Shown: positions 18,186 through 27,143, numbered from the stretch's first letter. The stretch is 64,000 bases of DNA from Fodinicurvata sp. EGI_FJ10296 (GCF_040712075.1 NZ_JBFCVL010000011.1:1-64000); one strand, 5' to 3'. Notes: a model not told the origin generated them from the sequence alone. Made by a program: numbers and translations.

Positions 18186-19085
18186 TCAGATCGGCTTCAG
18201 CCAGTCCAGTTGATCCAGCACCGTCTGCGCGGCATCGACGACGGCATTGACGGCCGGCCGCCAATCGTTGCTGCGATAGGCGGCGCACATCAGCGACGGC
18301 TCGATCTGCGGCCGACATTGTAGTGCCGTCAGATCGCCGGCACCCAGCCGGTTCTGGACCAGCCGCCGGGGCAGGATGGCGATGCCGACGCCGGCGGCGA
18401 CCAGATGGGCGATGACCGTGATGCTGTTGCTGAGCGAAATCTGCTTTGGCTCCAGCCCTGCCGCGCTGAACCAGCTCGTCGTCTGCTGAAAGCCCGGCGA
18501 CGGGCTGGGGGTGGTCAGGATCAGGTAATGCGCGATGTCGTGCGGCCGGACAACCGGCGGCAGATCGGCCGTGCCGTCCGTGAACCACGCCGCCTCTTGG
18601 ACACCCAGCGGCGTTACCCTCAGCCTCGGCGCGGAGCTGAGATTGATCCCGAAAGCCAGATCGATCTTGCCGCTCAACAGATCCCGCTCCAGGGCGCCGC
18701 TGGTGCCGATTTCGATGTCGAGGCGCAGGGCGGGATGTCTGGCTGCCAGATCCGGCAGCATTTTCGACAGGCCGGCCAGGGCAAAGGCCTCGCTGACGCC
18801 GACCTTGACCAGCCCCGACGTTTCCTCCGGCCGCGCCTTGCGATAGATCTCCTCGACCTCGCCGACGACGCGCGCGGCATGGTCCAGAATTGCAAGGCCG
18901 TCGGGGGTCAGGCGCACGCCGCGCCCTTCGCGGCTCATGATCGGTTTGCCGACCGCCGTGCTCAGATCGCGCAACCGCAGGGAAACGGTTGGCTGCGTCA
19001 CGTTCAGGTGCCGGGCCGCCTCGGAAATGCTGCCGAGGCGCACCGCCCAGAACAGCGCCTCAAGTTGCGCGAGACTGATCTTCAT
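18186..19085 (-). CDS. LysR-type transcriptional regulator
   Basis: This 299-residue LTTR has an N-terminal winged helix-turn-helix (SISEAARHLNVTQPTVSLRL, residues ~18-37) and a C-terminal periplasmic-binding-like effector domain. It is divergent from the TRAP transporter genes, with a 156-base shared region that contains a CATAG-N6-CTATG palindrome. By LTTR logic it probably controls the TRAP operon and itself, with the transported compound or a derivative as effector. Confidence 0.92.
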   Translation of the reverse strand: MKISLAQLEALFWAVRLGSISEAARHLNVTQPTVSLRLRDLSTAVGKPIMSREGRGVRLTPDGLAILDHAARVVGEVEEIYRKARPEETSGLVKVGVSEAFALAGLSKMLPDLAARHPALRLDIEIGTSGALERDLLSGKIDLAFGINLSSAPRLRVTPLGVQEAAWFTDGTADLPPVVRPHDIAHYLILTTPSPSPGFQQTTSWFSAAGLEPKQISLSNSITVIAHLVAAGVGIAILPRRLVQNRLGAGDLTALQCRPQIEPSLMCAAYRSNDWRPAVNAVVDAAQTVLDQLDWLKPI

Positions 19086-19128
19086 CCATAAGTTTCTTCA
19101 ATACCCCATCCACGGATATACTAATTAG

Positions 19129-19144
19129 CATAGCGTTCCCTATG
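19129..19144. promoter_or_regulatory. Candidate LysR binding palindrome
   Basis: CATAG-cgttcc-CTATG is a perfect interrupted palindrome midway in the divergent LysR/TRAP intergenic region. Its size and place suit an LTTR recognition site. A ribosome site (AAGGGAGG, near 19229-19236) precedes the TRAP receptor gene. No experimental support can be given. Confidence 0.45.
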
Positions 19145-19241
19145 TTGATACGATCCTTCCTGAATACCATCCTCTGCAGGCCGCTGGCTCCACCGGCCGG
19201 ACCGGCCCGATAGCAGGGCTTCGTTCAAGGGAGGCTTTGAG

Positions 19242-20309
19242 ATGTTGAAATTCCCAGGGATCACCGGCTCCGTTGCCGCTCTCGCATTGGCCGCCGCGTC
19301 GGGTGGCGCTTTCGCCGACGACCTTCAGAGCGTCGACCTGAAGGTTTCCGGCGGCAACCAGACCCAGAACCAGTTCCGCTATGTGCAGGAGCCGTTCTTC
19401 AACGACCATCTGCCCGAAGCATCCGGCGGCGCGATCACCACGACCTTCAATTCGCTGGACGATCTGGGTATTCAGGGCCCGGAGGTCCTCAGGCTGCTGC
19501 GCCTCGGCATGTTCGACATATCAGAGGGCACGCTCAGCTACATGGCGGGCGAGGCACCCCATTTCGAGGCCCTCGACCTGCCCGGGCTGACTGCTGACAT
19601 CGACGAACAGCGGGAAATGACCGACGCCTTCCGGGCGGAACTGGCCGAAGTGATGGAGCGCGATTTCGGCGTCACGCTGCTGTCCATGTCGCCGATCGCG
19701 CTGCAGGTGCTGTATTGCAGCGTGGAGGTCAACGAACTGGCCGATCTCGAAGGCCGGACCGTGCGCACCTTCAACCGTTCGATGTCGGAACTGGTCGAAG
19801 CGATCGGCGCCCAGCCCGTCAACATTCCCTTTGCCGAAGTCGTGCCCGCCATGGAACGCGGTGTCGCTGACTGCGCCATTACCGGCACGTCGGCCGGCAA
19901 TACGGCGCGCTGGTGGGAGGTGACCGACCATCTGGTCATGCTGCCAATGGGCTGGGCGATGACTTTCTTCGCCGCCAATTCCGAGAACTGGAATCGTCTT
20001 GACGAGGAAACGCGCGACTTCCTGCGCGAAGAGTTCGCCGGCATGGAAGACCGGCAATGGGAGCAGGCCGCCGCCGATATTCAGGACGGCATCAACTGCA
20101 ACACGGCCGAAGGTGATTGCAACGACGGCATCGTGGCAGAGCCGGCCATGACCCTGGTGGAACTGTCCGACGAGGACCAGGCGCTTGCCCGCGAACTGCT
20201 GCTGGAAAGCGTGCTGCCGGATTGGGCCGAGCGTTGCGGCGCCGATTGTGCCGAAGCCTGGAACGCGCAGGTCGGCTCGGTCGTCGGTATCGACGTCGCC
20301 GTCAACTAG
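19242..20309 (+). CDS. TRAP transporter substrate-binding protein (DctP family)
   Basis: This 355-residue periplasmic receptor has a signal peptide ending at GGAFADD (~26). DctP hallmarks include LADLEGRTVRTFNRSMSELV (the family's R-x-x-x motif region) and the following VPAMERGVADCAITG block, which contributes the carboxylate-binding Arg. An unusual Cys-containing C-terminus (CNTAEGDCNDG and ERCGADCAEAW) could form disulfides. It is the first gene of a TRAP-HD operon and probably binds an organic acid; the ligand is unknown. Confidence 0.92.
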   Translation: MLKFPGITGSVAALALAAASGGAFADDLQSVDLKVSGGNQTQNQFRYVQEPFFNDHLPEASGGAITTTFNSLDDLGIQGPEVLRLLRLGMFDISEGTLSYMAGEAPHFEALDLPGLTADIDEQREMTDAFRAELAEVMERDFGVTLLSMSPIALQVLYCSVEVNELADLEGRTVRTFNRSMSELVEAIGAQPVNIPFAEVVPAMERGVADCAITGTSAGNTARWWEVTDHLVMLPMGWAMTFFAANSENWNRLDEETRDFLREEFAGMEDRQWEQAAADIQDGINCNTAEGDCNDGIVAEPAMTLVELSDEDQALARELLLESVLPDWAERCGADCAEAWNAQVGSVVGIDVAVN

Positions 20310-20324
20310 GGCCGAATCGGCACG

Positions 20325-20936
20325 ATGATCGAGCGGTTCTTCGCCTTTGTCTCTCTGCTGATGGCCAGGATCGGCGGCGCCCTGCTACTGGGCGCCGCAA
20401 TCCTGATCGGGACGGAAGTCATCCTGCGCTACTCGCGTCTGGGGGCTTTCAGCCTCGGCACGGAGTTGTCGTCATACGCCCTGGCCGTCGGCGCCAGTTG
20501 GGCGCTGGCCTATGTCGTGTTCGAACGCGGCCATGTGCGCATCGACGTCCTGCCCCAGCGCCTGCCGGCGCGCGCGAAAGCCGTTCTGGACATCCTCGGC
20601 CTCGCCAGTCTGGCCGGCATTGGCTTCGTCCTGTCGGCCGGGGCGTTGGAAATGTTCCAGACGTCGTGGGGTCTGTCGGCCAGAGCCAACACGCCGCTTG
20701 GCACTCCGCTGGTCATTCCACAGGGGGCCTGGACGGCAGGGCTGTTCTGGTTCACGGCCATCGCGGCCTGGCGCACGGGCCGGGCCTTTGTCGCCATGAT
20801 CGCGGCGGACTTCGCCCGCGTCGACACCATCGCCGGGTCGCCCGGCACTGAAGAGGAGGTCGAGGAAGCAATCAGCGAGACGCAACAATGGCTGGGGAAA
20901 TCCCCCGATAGAGCCGACGACAGGGGGACCGTCTGA
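20325..20936 (+). CDS. TRAP transporter small permease (DctQ family)
   Basis: This 203-residue protein has four hydrophobic helices and the DctQ signature between helices 2 and 3 (FERGHVRIDVLPQRLPARAK). It carries a longer acidic C-terminal tail (~residues 165-203) than most family members. It starts 15 bases after the receptor and its stop overlaps the start of the large permease by one base. It forms the membrane complex with DctM. Confidence 0.92.
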   Translation: MIERFFAFVSLLMARIGGALLLGAAILIGTEVILRYSRLGAFSLGTELSSYALAVGASWALAYVVFERGHVRIDVLPQRLPARAKAVLDILGLASLAGIGFVLSAGALEMFQTSWGLSARANTPLGTPLVIPQGAWTAGLFWFTAIAAWRTGRAFVAMIAADFARVDTIAGSPGTEEEVEEAISETQQWLGKSPDRADDRGTV

Positions 20937-22222
20937 TGGTGCCGGTGACACTTTCCCTGCTGTTCGGGCTGCTGGCACTCGGCCTGCCGGTCGCCGCAGT
21001 CATGCTGATCCTGGCGCTCGGCCTCGACTGGATCTATTCTCCCATGCCGCTCTATCTCGCGGCGGGCGAACTGAGCTGGGTGTCGTCGTCGAACTATCTG
21101 CTGGTCAGCATCCCCCTGTTCGTCATGCTGGGCGAGATCCTTCTGCGGTCGGGGCTGGCGGAACGGCTGTATGGGGCGATGACGCAGTGGATCGGCTGGC
21201 TTCCGGGCGGTCTGATGCACGCCAATATCGGCGCCAGCACCGCCTTCGCGGCGACGTCCGGGTCCAGCGTCGCGACGGCGGCAACCGTCAGCGTCGTCGC
21301 CCGGCCGATGGTCGACCGCTATGGCTACAGCGAGCCCCTGTTTTACGGCTCGATCGCGGCCGGCGGAACGCTGGGCATCCTGATCCCGCCATCGATCAAC
21401 CTGATCCTGTACGGATGGCTGACGAACACATCGGTACCCGCGCTCTATATGGCCGGGTTCGTGCCGGGCCTGCTTCTGGCCGCCGTCTTTTCGTTTGCCA
21501 TTATCGTGCTGTGCGTCCTGCGGCCCGGGCTGGGCGGGCGGCGGGTCGAGACCGACTGGGGCGGCCGCCTGCGCAGCCTGCCCGACCTGCTGCCGCCGCT
21601 GGCGATCTTCGTCGTCGTCATCGGCAGCATCTATGCCGGTGTGGCGACGCCGACGGAATCCGCCGCGCTTGGTGTCATTGCCGCCCTTGTGCTGGCGGCG
21701 TTCAATGGCCGCCTGAACGGGCGCATGCTGCTGGAGGTGCTCGACGGCACCATGAGAACCACGGGCATGATCATGCTGATCGTTATGGCGGCGTGGTTCC
21801 TGAATTTCGTGCTGTCGGCGATGGGGCTGGTGACGGCGGTCAATCAGGCGGTCACCGAGATGGGGCTGAGCCCGTTCGGGCTGCTGCTGACCATCATCGC
21901 CATCTATCTCGTGCTCGGCTGCTTCATGGACCCGTTGCCGATGATGATCGTGACGGTGCCGGTGCTGACGCCGCTGGTCGTCAATGCGGGGTTCGACCCG
22001 GTCTGGTTCGGCATTCTCATCGTGGTCCTTTGCGAAACGGCCCTCATCACGCCGCCGATCGGGATGAACCTGTTCGTCGTCCAGGGCGTTCGCCGCAGCG
22101 GATCGATCGTCGACATCATGGCCGGCGTCATGCCGTTCATGCTGGCGCTCGCCCTCATGATTGTCCTGCTTATCGCCTTTCCACAGATCGCGCTGTGGCT
22201 GCCGGAACTGATCCGGGGCTGA
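20936..22222 (+). CDS. TRAP transporter large permease (DctM family)
   Basis: This 428-residue protein has about 12 membrane segments. Family signatures include SNYLLVSIPLFVMLGEIL, GASTAFAATSGSSVATAA, GTLGILIPPSINLILYG and the paired VTPPIG-like stretch LITPPIGMNLFVVQG. It is a Na+-coupled organic acid importer subunit. The start ATG overlaps the DctQ stop (TGATG). The operon continues after 27 bases with an HD-domain hydrolase. Confidence 0.94.
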   Translation: MVPVTLSLLFGLLALGLPVAAVMLILALGLDWIYSPMPLYLAAGELSWVSSSNYLLVSIPLFVMLGEILLRSGLAERLYGAMTQWIGWLPGGLMHANIGASTAFAATSGSSVATAATVSVVARPMVDRYGYSEPLFYGSIAAGGTLGILIPPSINLILYGWLTNTSVPALYMAGFVPGLLLAAVFSFAIIVLCVLRPGLGGRRVETDWGGRLRSLPDLLPPLAIFVVVIGSIYAGVATPTESAALGVIAALVLAAFNGRLNGRMLLEVLDGTMRTTGMIMLIVMAAWFLNFVLSAMGLVTAVNQAVTEMGLSPFGLLLTIIAIYLVLGCFMDPLPMMIVTVPVLTPLVVNAGFDPVWFGILIVVLCETALITPPIGMNLFVVQGVRRSGSIVDIMAGVMPFMLALALMIVLLIAFPQIALWLPELIRG

Positions 22223-22249
22223 CGTGCGGCATTCACAACCGAGGAAACC

Positions 22250-22900
22250 ATGTCAGAGGAATTCACCGTTCGCCTTCGCGGCACCACGGTCGTCGTTACA
22301 GAGGCCATGCGCATGGCCATGCTGGAAGAAATGCCGGAGATCGACTGGATCGAATCCACCGACCTGCGTACGAAGGTGCTCAACGCCTGGGCTGCGGCCC
22401 TGGCCGCAAGCGGCCTGAACCGCCTGGGCGACCTGAAGCCGTCGGGCAACTATAACTCAAAGCCGCTGCGCGTCGGCACCCAGGCCGACCATATCCGCTC
22501 GGTGACGCGCCTCGCGGTCAAGATGGCCGAGGAGATGGACCAGTTGTTCCCCGACTTCACCTATGACCGCGATATCCTGATCGCCGGATCGCTGTGCCAC
22601 GATATCGGCAAGGTCTGGGAATTCGATCCGGCCAATGTCGCACGCTGGACCGACGACCCCTCCAGGGTCGGCCAGCCGTCGATGCGCCATCCCGGCTACG
22701 GCATTCACATCTGCCTGACCTGCGATCTGCCCGAGGCCGTGGCCCATATGGCCGGCGCCCATTCCGGCGAGGGCGATCTGCTGACCCGCAGCAAGGAAAA
22801 CACCATCCTGCACTGGGCCGACTACAGCTTCTGGCAGATCGCCGAAGCGGGCGGCCAGCTCTCCGACACCGACCCGTGGCTCGATCAGTCCAGGAAGTGA
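22250..22900 (+). CDS. HD-domain phosphohydrolase in TRAP operon
   Basis: This 216-residue protein carries an HD domain. The metal motif HD sits in GSLCHDIGKVWEF, with an upstream His (ADHIRSVTRLA), later His residues (MRHPGYGIHICL and AHMAGAHSGEG), and a closing Asp (LHWADYSFW), the H...HD...H...H...D order of the superfamily. It starts 28 bases after dctM on the same strand with a GAGGAAACC ribosome site, so it is very probably co-transcribed. HD proteins cleave phosphate esters or act on small molecules. A role in processing the TRAP substrate is inferred from position. Confidence 0.85.
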   Translation: MSEEFTVRLRGTTVVVTEAMRMAMLEEMPEIDWIESTDLRTKVLNAWAAALAASGLNRLGDLKPSGNYNSKPLRVGTQADHIRSVTRLAVKMAEEMDQLFPDFTYDRDILIAGSLCHDIGKVWEFDPANVARWTDDPSRVGQPSMRHPGYGIHICLTCDLPEAVAHMAGAHSGEGDLLTRSKENTILHWADYSFWQIAEAGGQLSDTDPWLDQSRK

Positions 22901-22922
22901 CCCTCCCGGTGGTGACCTCGAC

Positions 22923-23457
22923 GGTATTCACACAACGAAATCGATCGCGGAAACCGTGATTCTGCACCCTGATCGTCCCGGGCGCTGCGCGGCCACGAAG
23001 TGACGCGCCGCCAACCCGGGACCTCGGCAGCAGCGACTCTCGATCGTGAAACACGAACCGGGCTCATGCGTCTCGGGGTCCCCGATCGGTGTCCTACGGC
23101 ATTCCCACAACGTGATCGATAGCGGAAATGGTGAGTTCCGCCCCCTGATCGTCCCGGGCGCTGCGCGGCCACGAAGTGACGCGCTGCAGACCCGGGACCT
23201 CGTGCAGCAACTCTCGGTCGTGAAACACGAACCGGGCTCATGCGTCTCGGGGTCCCCGATCGGGGTCCTGGGCATTCCCACAATGTGATCGATAGCGGAA
23301 ACGGTGAGTTCCACCCCCTGATCGTCCCGGGCGCTGCGCCGCCATGAAGTGACGCGCTGCCGACCTGGGACCTCGTGCGGCAACTCTCGATCGTGACACG
23401 CGAACCGGGCTCATGCGTCTCGGGGTCCCCGATCGGTGTCGGGGACGATCAGGAGGG
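22923..23457 (-). repeat. Three tandem ~175-bp hairpin repeats (long-hairpin type)
   Basis: Unit starts (CTGATCGTCCC) lie at 22969, 23145 and 23318, giving periods of 176 and 173; a partial unit precedes them from 22923. Read on the minus strand, each unit has the same arms as the 11.4-kb array: a GATCGGGGACCCC block, GCATGAGCCCGG, then CGAGGTCCC ... GGGACGATCAGG. The centre is a longer imperfect hairpin around GTCAC-TTC-GTGG/GACG flanked by GCGC-rich arms. Copy 3 ends with the perfect hairpin GTCCCCGA-tcggtg-TCGGGGAC. The array fills the convergent gap between the HD gene and the dehydratase gene. Confidence 0.9.
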
Positions 23458-23534
23458 GATAGCGTTGCCGCTGGCGATCTGTGAATCGCATAGAGTGGTG
23501 ACCCTCGTTGGGCCGGCCGCTCCCGGGACTTCTC

Positions 23535-24479
23535 CTAACCCTGGGCCCCTTCCGGCCCGGCCCCGCAGACCAGCGCGCAGACCCGCGATCCCGGCGGTAT
23601 GGTGATCGCCCCGTGGCGGAGTGCCGCCAGAGCCGCCGCGCCGCTGAGATCGGCCGAAAGGCCCATCTCGAACCACAGCCACGCCGCCGTGTCGCGCATC
23701 TGGTCGTCGTCGACGAGAACAATCTCGTCGACCCGGTCGCGAACGATTTCGTAAATGCCCTCATCGGTACGACTGCAGGCCAGTGTCGGCACAGACGTCG
23801 TGATCCGGTCGAGCGTCACCACGCCGCCGGCTTCCAGCGAATTCTTCAGGGTCGGCGCGCCCACCGCCTCGACGCCCACGACCCGCACCGACGGTGCCAG
23901 TGACTTCAGCGCGGTGGCGGTGCCGGCGATCAGCCCGCCGCCGCCGATCGCGATGATGACGGTATCGACATCAGGCATCTGCTCCAGAATCTCCAGTCCG
24001 GTCGTGCCTTGCCCGGCGACGATCAGCGGATCGGCGAAGGGGTGGAAATAGGCGGCGCCTGTCTCTTCCACACGCTTCAGCGCGGCGGCATTGGCTTCGT
24101 CCCAGACCGACCCGGTGATCACGGTCTCTGCATTCCAGGCCTGAAGCTTGGTCACCTTCGACGGCGACACGTTTTCCGGCAGAAAGATCGTCGTCGGCAC
24201 GCCGGCCAGATAGCCGGCTCGGGCCGTTGCCAGTCCGTGATTGCCGCCGGATGCCGCCACGATGCCCTTCGTTAGCGTTTCCTCCGGGGTCGCCATCAGC
24301 TTGTTCGTGGCGCCGCGCGCCTTGAACGAGCCCGTCACCTGCAGCAGTTCGAGTTTCAGTAGCAGGTCGCTTCCCTTGATGGCCGGGGCCTTGAAATGGC
24401 TCGCCTCGACCATCGGTGTATGCCGGACGTGGCGGTCGATGCGGGCAGCGGCGGCGCGGATATCCTCGATATCGATCAT
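23535..24479 (-). CDS. PLP-dependent threonine dehydratase-like enzyme (EutB-like)
   Basis: This 314-residue fold-type II PLP enzyme has the Schiff-base Lys motif GSFKARGATNKL (~residue 50), the SGGNHGLATA substrate loop and the phosphate-binding run IAIGGGGLIAGTA. It lacks the C-terminal ACT regulatory domain of biosynthetic IlvA, so it is a catabolic type. Its stop-side neighbour is the repeat array. Its start overlaps the deacylase stop by four bases. Next to a DoeB-like deacylase and an Ehu-like ABC importer, it best matches EutB, the hydroxyectoine dehydratase-like enzyme. A plain threonine/serine ammonia-lyase is the alternative. Confidence 0.85.
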   Translation of the reverse strand: MIDIEDIRAAAARIDRHVRHTPMVEASHFKAPAIKGSDLLLKLELLQVTGSFKARGATNKLMATPEETLTKGIVAASGGNHGLATARAGYLAGVPTTIFLPENVSPSKVTKLQAWNAETVITGSVWDEANAAALKRVEETGAAYFHPFADPLIVAGQGTTGLEILEQMPDVDTVIIAIGGGGLIAGTATALKSLAPSVRVVGVEAVGAPTLKNSLEAGGVVTLDRITTSVPTLACSRTDEGIYEIVRDRVDEIVLVDDDQMRDTAAWLWFEMGLSADLSGAAALAALRHGAITIPPGSRVCALVCGAGPEGAQG

Positions 24480-25501
24480 TTCAGCTCACCCTCATACGGT
24501 ACGGCGACGACGAAGCAGCAGTTCCCGGGCACGACCCGGCCGGGCTGACGCCAGCCATACAGTAACCCGTCAGCGCCGAAACGCAGAATCTCCGGCGGCC
24601 TTGCCGGGTCGGTCAGGTGATGAACACGGCCTGCTTCCTGTCCGGCCCGAACCATGGTGCCCAACGGGTGAAAGCTTTCGAACACGCCGCTGGTGGGCGC
24701 GAAGACATAGCCCGACGGGCCGGGGATCTTCAGGATCCGGCGCTCGCCGGCCGGGCTGGAAGCCGAACTTTTTTCCGGCGCCGGCAGCACGCCCAGATGC
24801 GCCAGCACATTCCGGACCCCTTGGCGGCACACTTTCAGCGCGTCGAGCGAGACCGTGCCGCCGCCGCCCATTTCGGTGCCGACGGTCGTCAACCCTGCCC
24901 TGACGGATGTCGCGGTCGAAGTGCGCGCTTCGCCGAGATTGTCCACGACCACGGTCAACGGCGCGTCGAAGGCCAGAACGGCCGCGACATTTCGTTTGTG
25001 ATGTTCCGGATCGACGGTCGGCTCGACGATGGCGCTGGGCAGAATCATCAGCGACGATCCGCCGGAATGCAGGTCGAGAAATGCGTCACCCATGGGGTAA
25101 ATGACGTCGGTGACATATGCGGATATCTGCTGTGTGATGGTGCCGGCCGGATCGCCCGGATAGGTCCGGTTCATGTTGAGCCCGTCGACCGGGGACGTCC
25201 GGCGCCCCATCTCGACCGCGGCCACATTGATCGCGGGCAATATGATCAGGCGGCCCTGTATCGAGGAGGGATCAAGATCGCGCAGGATCTCGCCCAGCAC
25301 GATGGGTCCTTCGTATTCGTCGCCGTGGCAGCCGCCCTGCAGAATGACGGTCGGGCCGCTGCCGTTCGCGATGACGGCGAGCGGGATGCGCGTCACGCCC
25401 CAGGCATCTTCATGGGGAGAATGCGGGATATGGAGAAACCCGGTCTGTTTGCCCTGTTTCTCGAAATCGATATCCGTGAAGGCCGTGGACTTGCGCGCCA
25501 T
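24476..25501 (-). CDS. AstE/AspA-family zinc deacylase (DoeB/EutE-like)
   Basis: This 341-residue enzyme has zinc ligands in GGCHGDEYEGP (H and E) and the later His in FLDLHSGGSS, with the substrate motif NMNRTYPGDP. It closely resembles DoeB (EutE), which removes the acetyl group from N-alpha-acetyl-diaminobutyrate in ectoine breakdown. The family also includes other amidohydrolases of N-acylated amino acids. It is coupled to the dehydratase gene by an ATGA overlap. No DoeA ectoine hydrolase is encoded nearby, so an ectoine role is not proven. Confidence 0.85.
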   Translation of the reverse strand: MARKSTAFTDIDFEKQGKQTGFLHIPHSPHEDAWGVTRIPLAVIANGSGPTVILQGGCHGDEYEGPIVLGEILRDLDPSSIQGRLIILPAINVAAVEMGRRTSPVDGLNMNRTYPGDPAGTITQQISAYVTDVIYPMGDAFLDLHSGGSSLMILPSAIVEPTVDPEHHKRNVAAVLAFDAPLTVVVDNLGEARTSTATSVRAGLTTVGTEMGGGGTVSLDALKVCRQGVRNVLAHLGVLPAPEKSSASSPAGERRILKIPGPSGYVFAPTSGVFESFHPLGTMVRAGQEAGRVHHLTDPARPPEILRFGADGLLYGWRQPGRVVPGNCCFVVAVPYEGELK

Positions 25502-25595
25502 GTTCAGATCTTCATGTTTCAGTTGCCAGAATCGGGCGAATAAAAATCGGGCGGAAAAATGGGGCGCATCGAGACGCGCCCCATCAGCATCGTGG

Positions 25596-26384
25596 TCAGA
25601 GGCTCGGGAACGCGTCGGGAAGCGGCTCGCCCAGCCATTCCTCGGTCAGATCCGAAAGGCGGTTGTTGTTCAGGTTATAGAAGACGAAGGTATCGACCCA
25701 GCGCAGCAGTTCCGGGTTGCCCTTGGGCACGCCCACATGGGTCGGCGAGTAGCGGAAGACGATCTTCGATTCCAGGGGATTGTCGGGATCGCGCTCGGTA
25801 AGGTCCTTGGCGATGATGTTGGCCGTTGCGAACAGATCGGTCTGACCGGAGAGATAGGCCGACGCCGCCGTCGCGTCATCGTCGAACCGGCTGATATTGG
25901 CGTCCGGCGCCATGGCGGTCAGTTCGATGTCCTGGGTCGTGCCCCGGGCCACGGCGATGGAGTAGTCGCCGATGTCTTCGACGCCCGAAACGTCGATGTC
26001 CGGCGGGCCGTAGAGACCAATGGACAGCGCCGAATAGGGCGACGAAAAATCGATCTGGAGCGCGCGCTCCGGCGTTGCGCCCATGGCACAGATGGTAAGA
26101 TCGATCCGCCCCGTGGCGAGATACGAGATCCGGTTCGCACTGGTAACGTGCTGCAACTCCAGTTCGACCCCCAGGGCTTCGGCCACCATGCGGGCGACCT
26201 CGATGTCGAGGCCGATCGGCTCGTTGCTTTCGTCGAGATAGCCGAAAGGCGGCACATCGACCGGCACGCCGATACGGATCGTGCCGGCGTCGAGAATATC
26301 CTGAAGGTCGGCCTTGGCCGGCGATCCGAATGCGAGGGCGGCGGTCAGGGCCAGTGCCGCGAAGCCAGTCAATTTTTTCAGCAT
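25596..26384 (-). CDS. Amino-acid type ABC substrate-binding protein (SBP family 3)
   Basis: This 262-residue periplasmic receptor has a signal peptide (ALALTAALAFGSPAKA, ~25 residues). The mature start LQDILDAGTIRIGVPVDVPP and the later GLDIEVARMVAEALG and NRISYLATGRIDLTI are family 3 signatures. It belongs with the ATPase and two permeases on the same strand. EhuB-like binding of ectoine or another zwitterionic amino acid derivative is suggested by the neighbouring enzymes. Aromatic residues that would form an ectoine cage cannot be confirmed by eye. Confidence 0.9.
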   Translation of the reverse strand: MLKKLTGFAALALTAALAFGSPAKADLQDILDAGTIRIGVPVDVPPFGYLDESNEPIGLDIEVARMVAEALGVELELQHVTSANRISYLATGRIDLTICAMGATPERALQIDFSSPYSALSIGLYGPPDIDVSGVEDIGDYSIAVARGTTQDIELTAMAPDANISRFDDDATAASAYLSGQTDLFATANIIAKDLTERDPDNPLESKIVFRYSPTHVGVPKGNPELLRWVDTFVFYNLNNNRLSDLTEEWLGEPLPDAFPSL

Positions 26385-26411
26385 ATGATTTTCCTTCTCC
26401 CGGTTCTGCCG

Positions 26412-27143
26412 TTAATGGAGAACGGCGTTCAGAAAGCTCTTCAATTCGGGCGTCTTGGGGTCGGTCAGCGTTTCAGCCGCCTTCCCTTCTTCGCGGATGC
26501 GCCCTTCGTGCATAAATACCGTCCGCGTTCCGACAGTCTTGGCGAAGTTCATTTCGTGGGTGACGAGCATCATCGTCATCCCGTCCTGAGCCAGGGATTC
26601 CAGCGTGCGCAGAACCTCGCCGACCAGTTCCGGGTCGAGGGCCGAGGTTATCTCGTCGAAAAGCATGATCTTCGGCCCCATTGCGAGCGACCGGGCGATC
26701 GCCACCCGCTGTTGCTGCCCGCCGGACAGTTCTTCGGGATAGGCCTTGAGCCGGTCGGCCAGCCCGACCTTGGCGACCATGTCGGCGGCGATGTCGCGGG
26801 CTTCGGCGTCAGGTGTATTGCGGACGACCTTGAGCGCCAGCATGACGTTACGCTCAACATTCAGATGCGGGAACAGGTTATAGCTCTGGAACACCATGCC
26901 GACCCGCTGCCTGAGCGCATTCAGGTCGGCGCCGGGCGCGGTGACGTCGGTTCCGTCAACCGTGATGCGGCCCTTCTGAACGGGTTCCAGGCCGTTGACG
27001 CAGCGCAGTAGCGTGGACTTGCCGGAGCCGGAGCGACCGATGATCGTGACGATCTCCGACGTTTCGATGTCCAGCGTGATGTCCTTCAGCACCTCGACCT
27101 TACCGAACGCCTTGTAAACGCCCTCAAGCTCAACGAGCGACAT
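26412..27143 (-). CDS. Polar amino acid ABC transporter ATP-binding protein
   Basis: This 243-residue GlnQ/EhuA-class ATPase has Walker A GRSGSGKST, signature LSGGQQQR, Walker B IMLFDEITSALDPE and the H-loop THEM. The start ATG 27143 follows GGAGATACC. The longer open frame to 27212 overlaps the permease gene and has no ribosome site. The true start still overlaps the permease stop by 14 bases, a sign of coupling. Confidence 0.94.
   Translation of the reverse strand: MSLVELEGVYKAFGKVEVLKDITLDIETSEIVTIIGRSGSGKSTLLRCVNGLEPVQKGRITVDGTDVTAPGADLNALRQRVGMVFQSYNLFPHLNVERNVMLALKVVRNTPDAEARDIAADMVAKVGLADRLKAYPEELSGGQQQRVAIARSLAMGPKIMLFDEITSALDPELVGEVLRTLESLAQDGMTMMLVTHEMNFAKTVGTRTVFMHEGRIREEGKAAETLTDPKTPELKSFLNAVLH

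Noticed and set aside
22928-23383. Reading frames inside the repeat arrays (text like ARHFVAAQRPGRSG)
   Set aside because: They arise only because the repeat length keeps frame; they recur with the repeats and have no start signals.
11397-23457. Tandem repeats considered as CRISPR arrays
   Set aside because: Periods are 150-176 bases and units are similar over almost their full length, with no unique spacers and no cas genes.
23535-24479. Naming the dehydratase ilvA
   Set aside because: It is short (314 residues) and lacks the C-terminal ACT regulatory domain, and lies in a catabolic operon.
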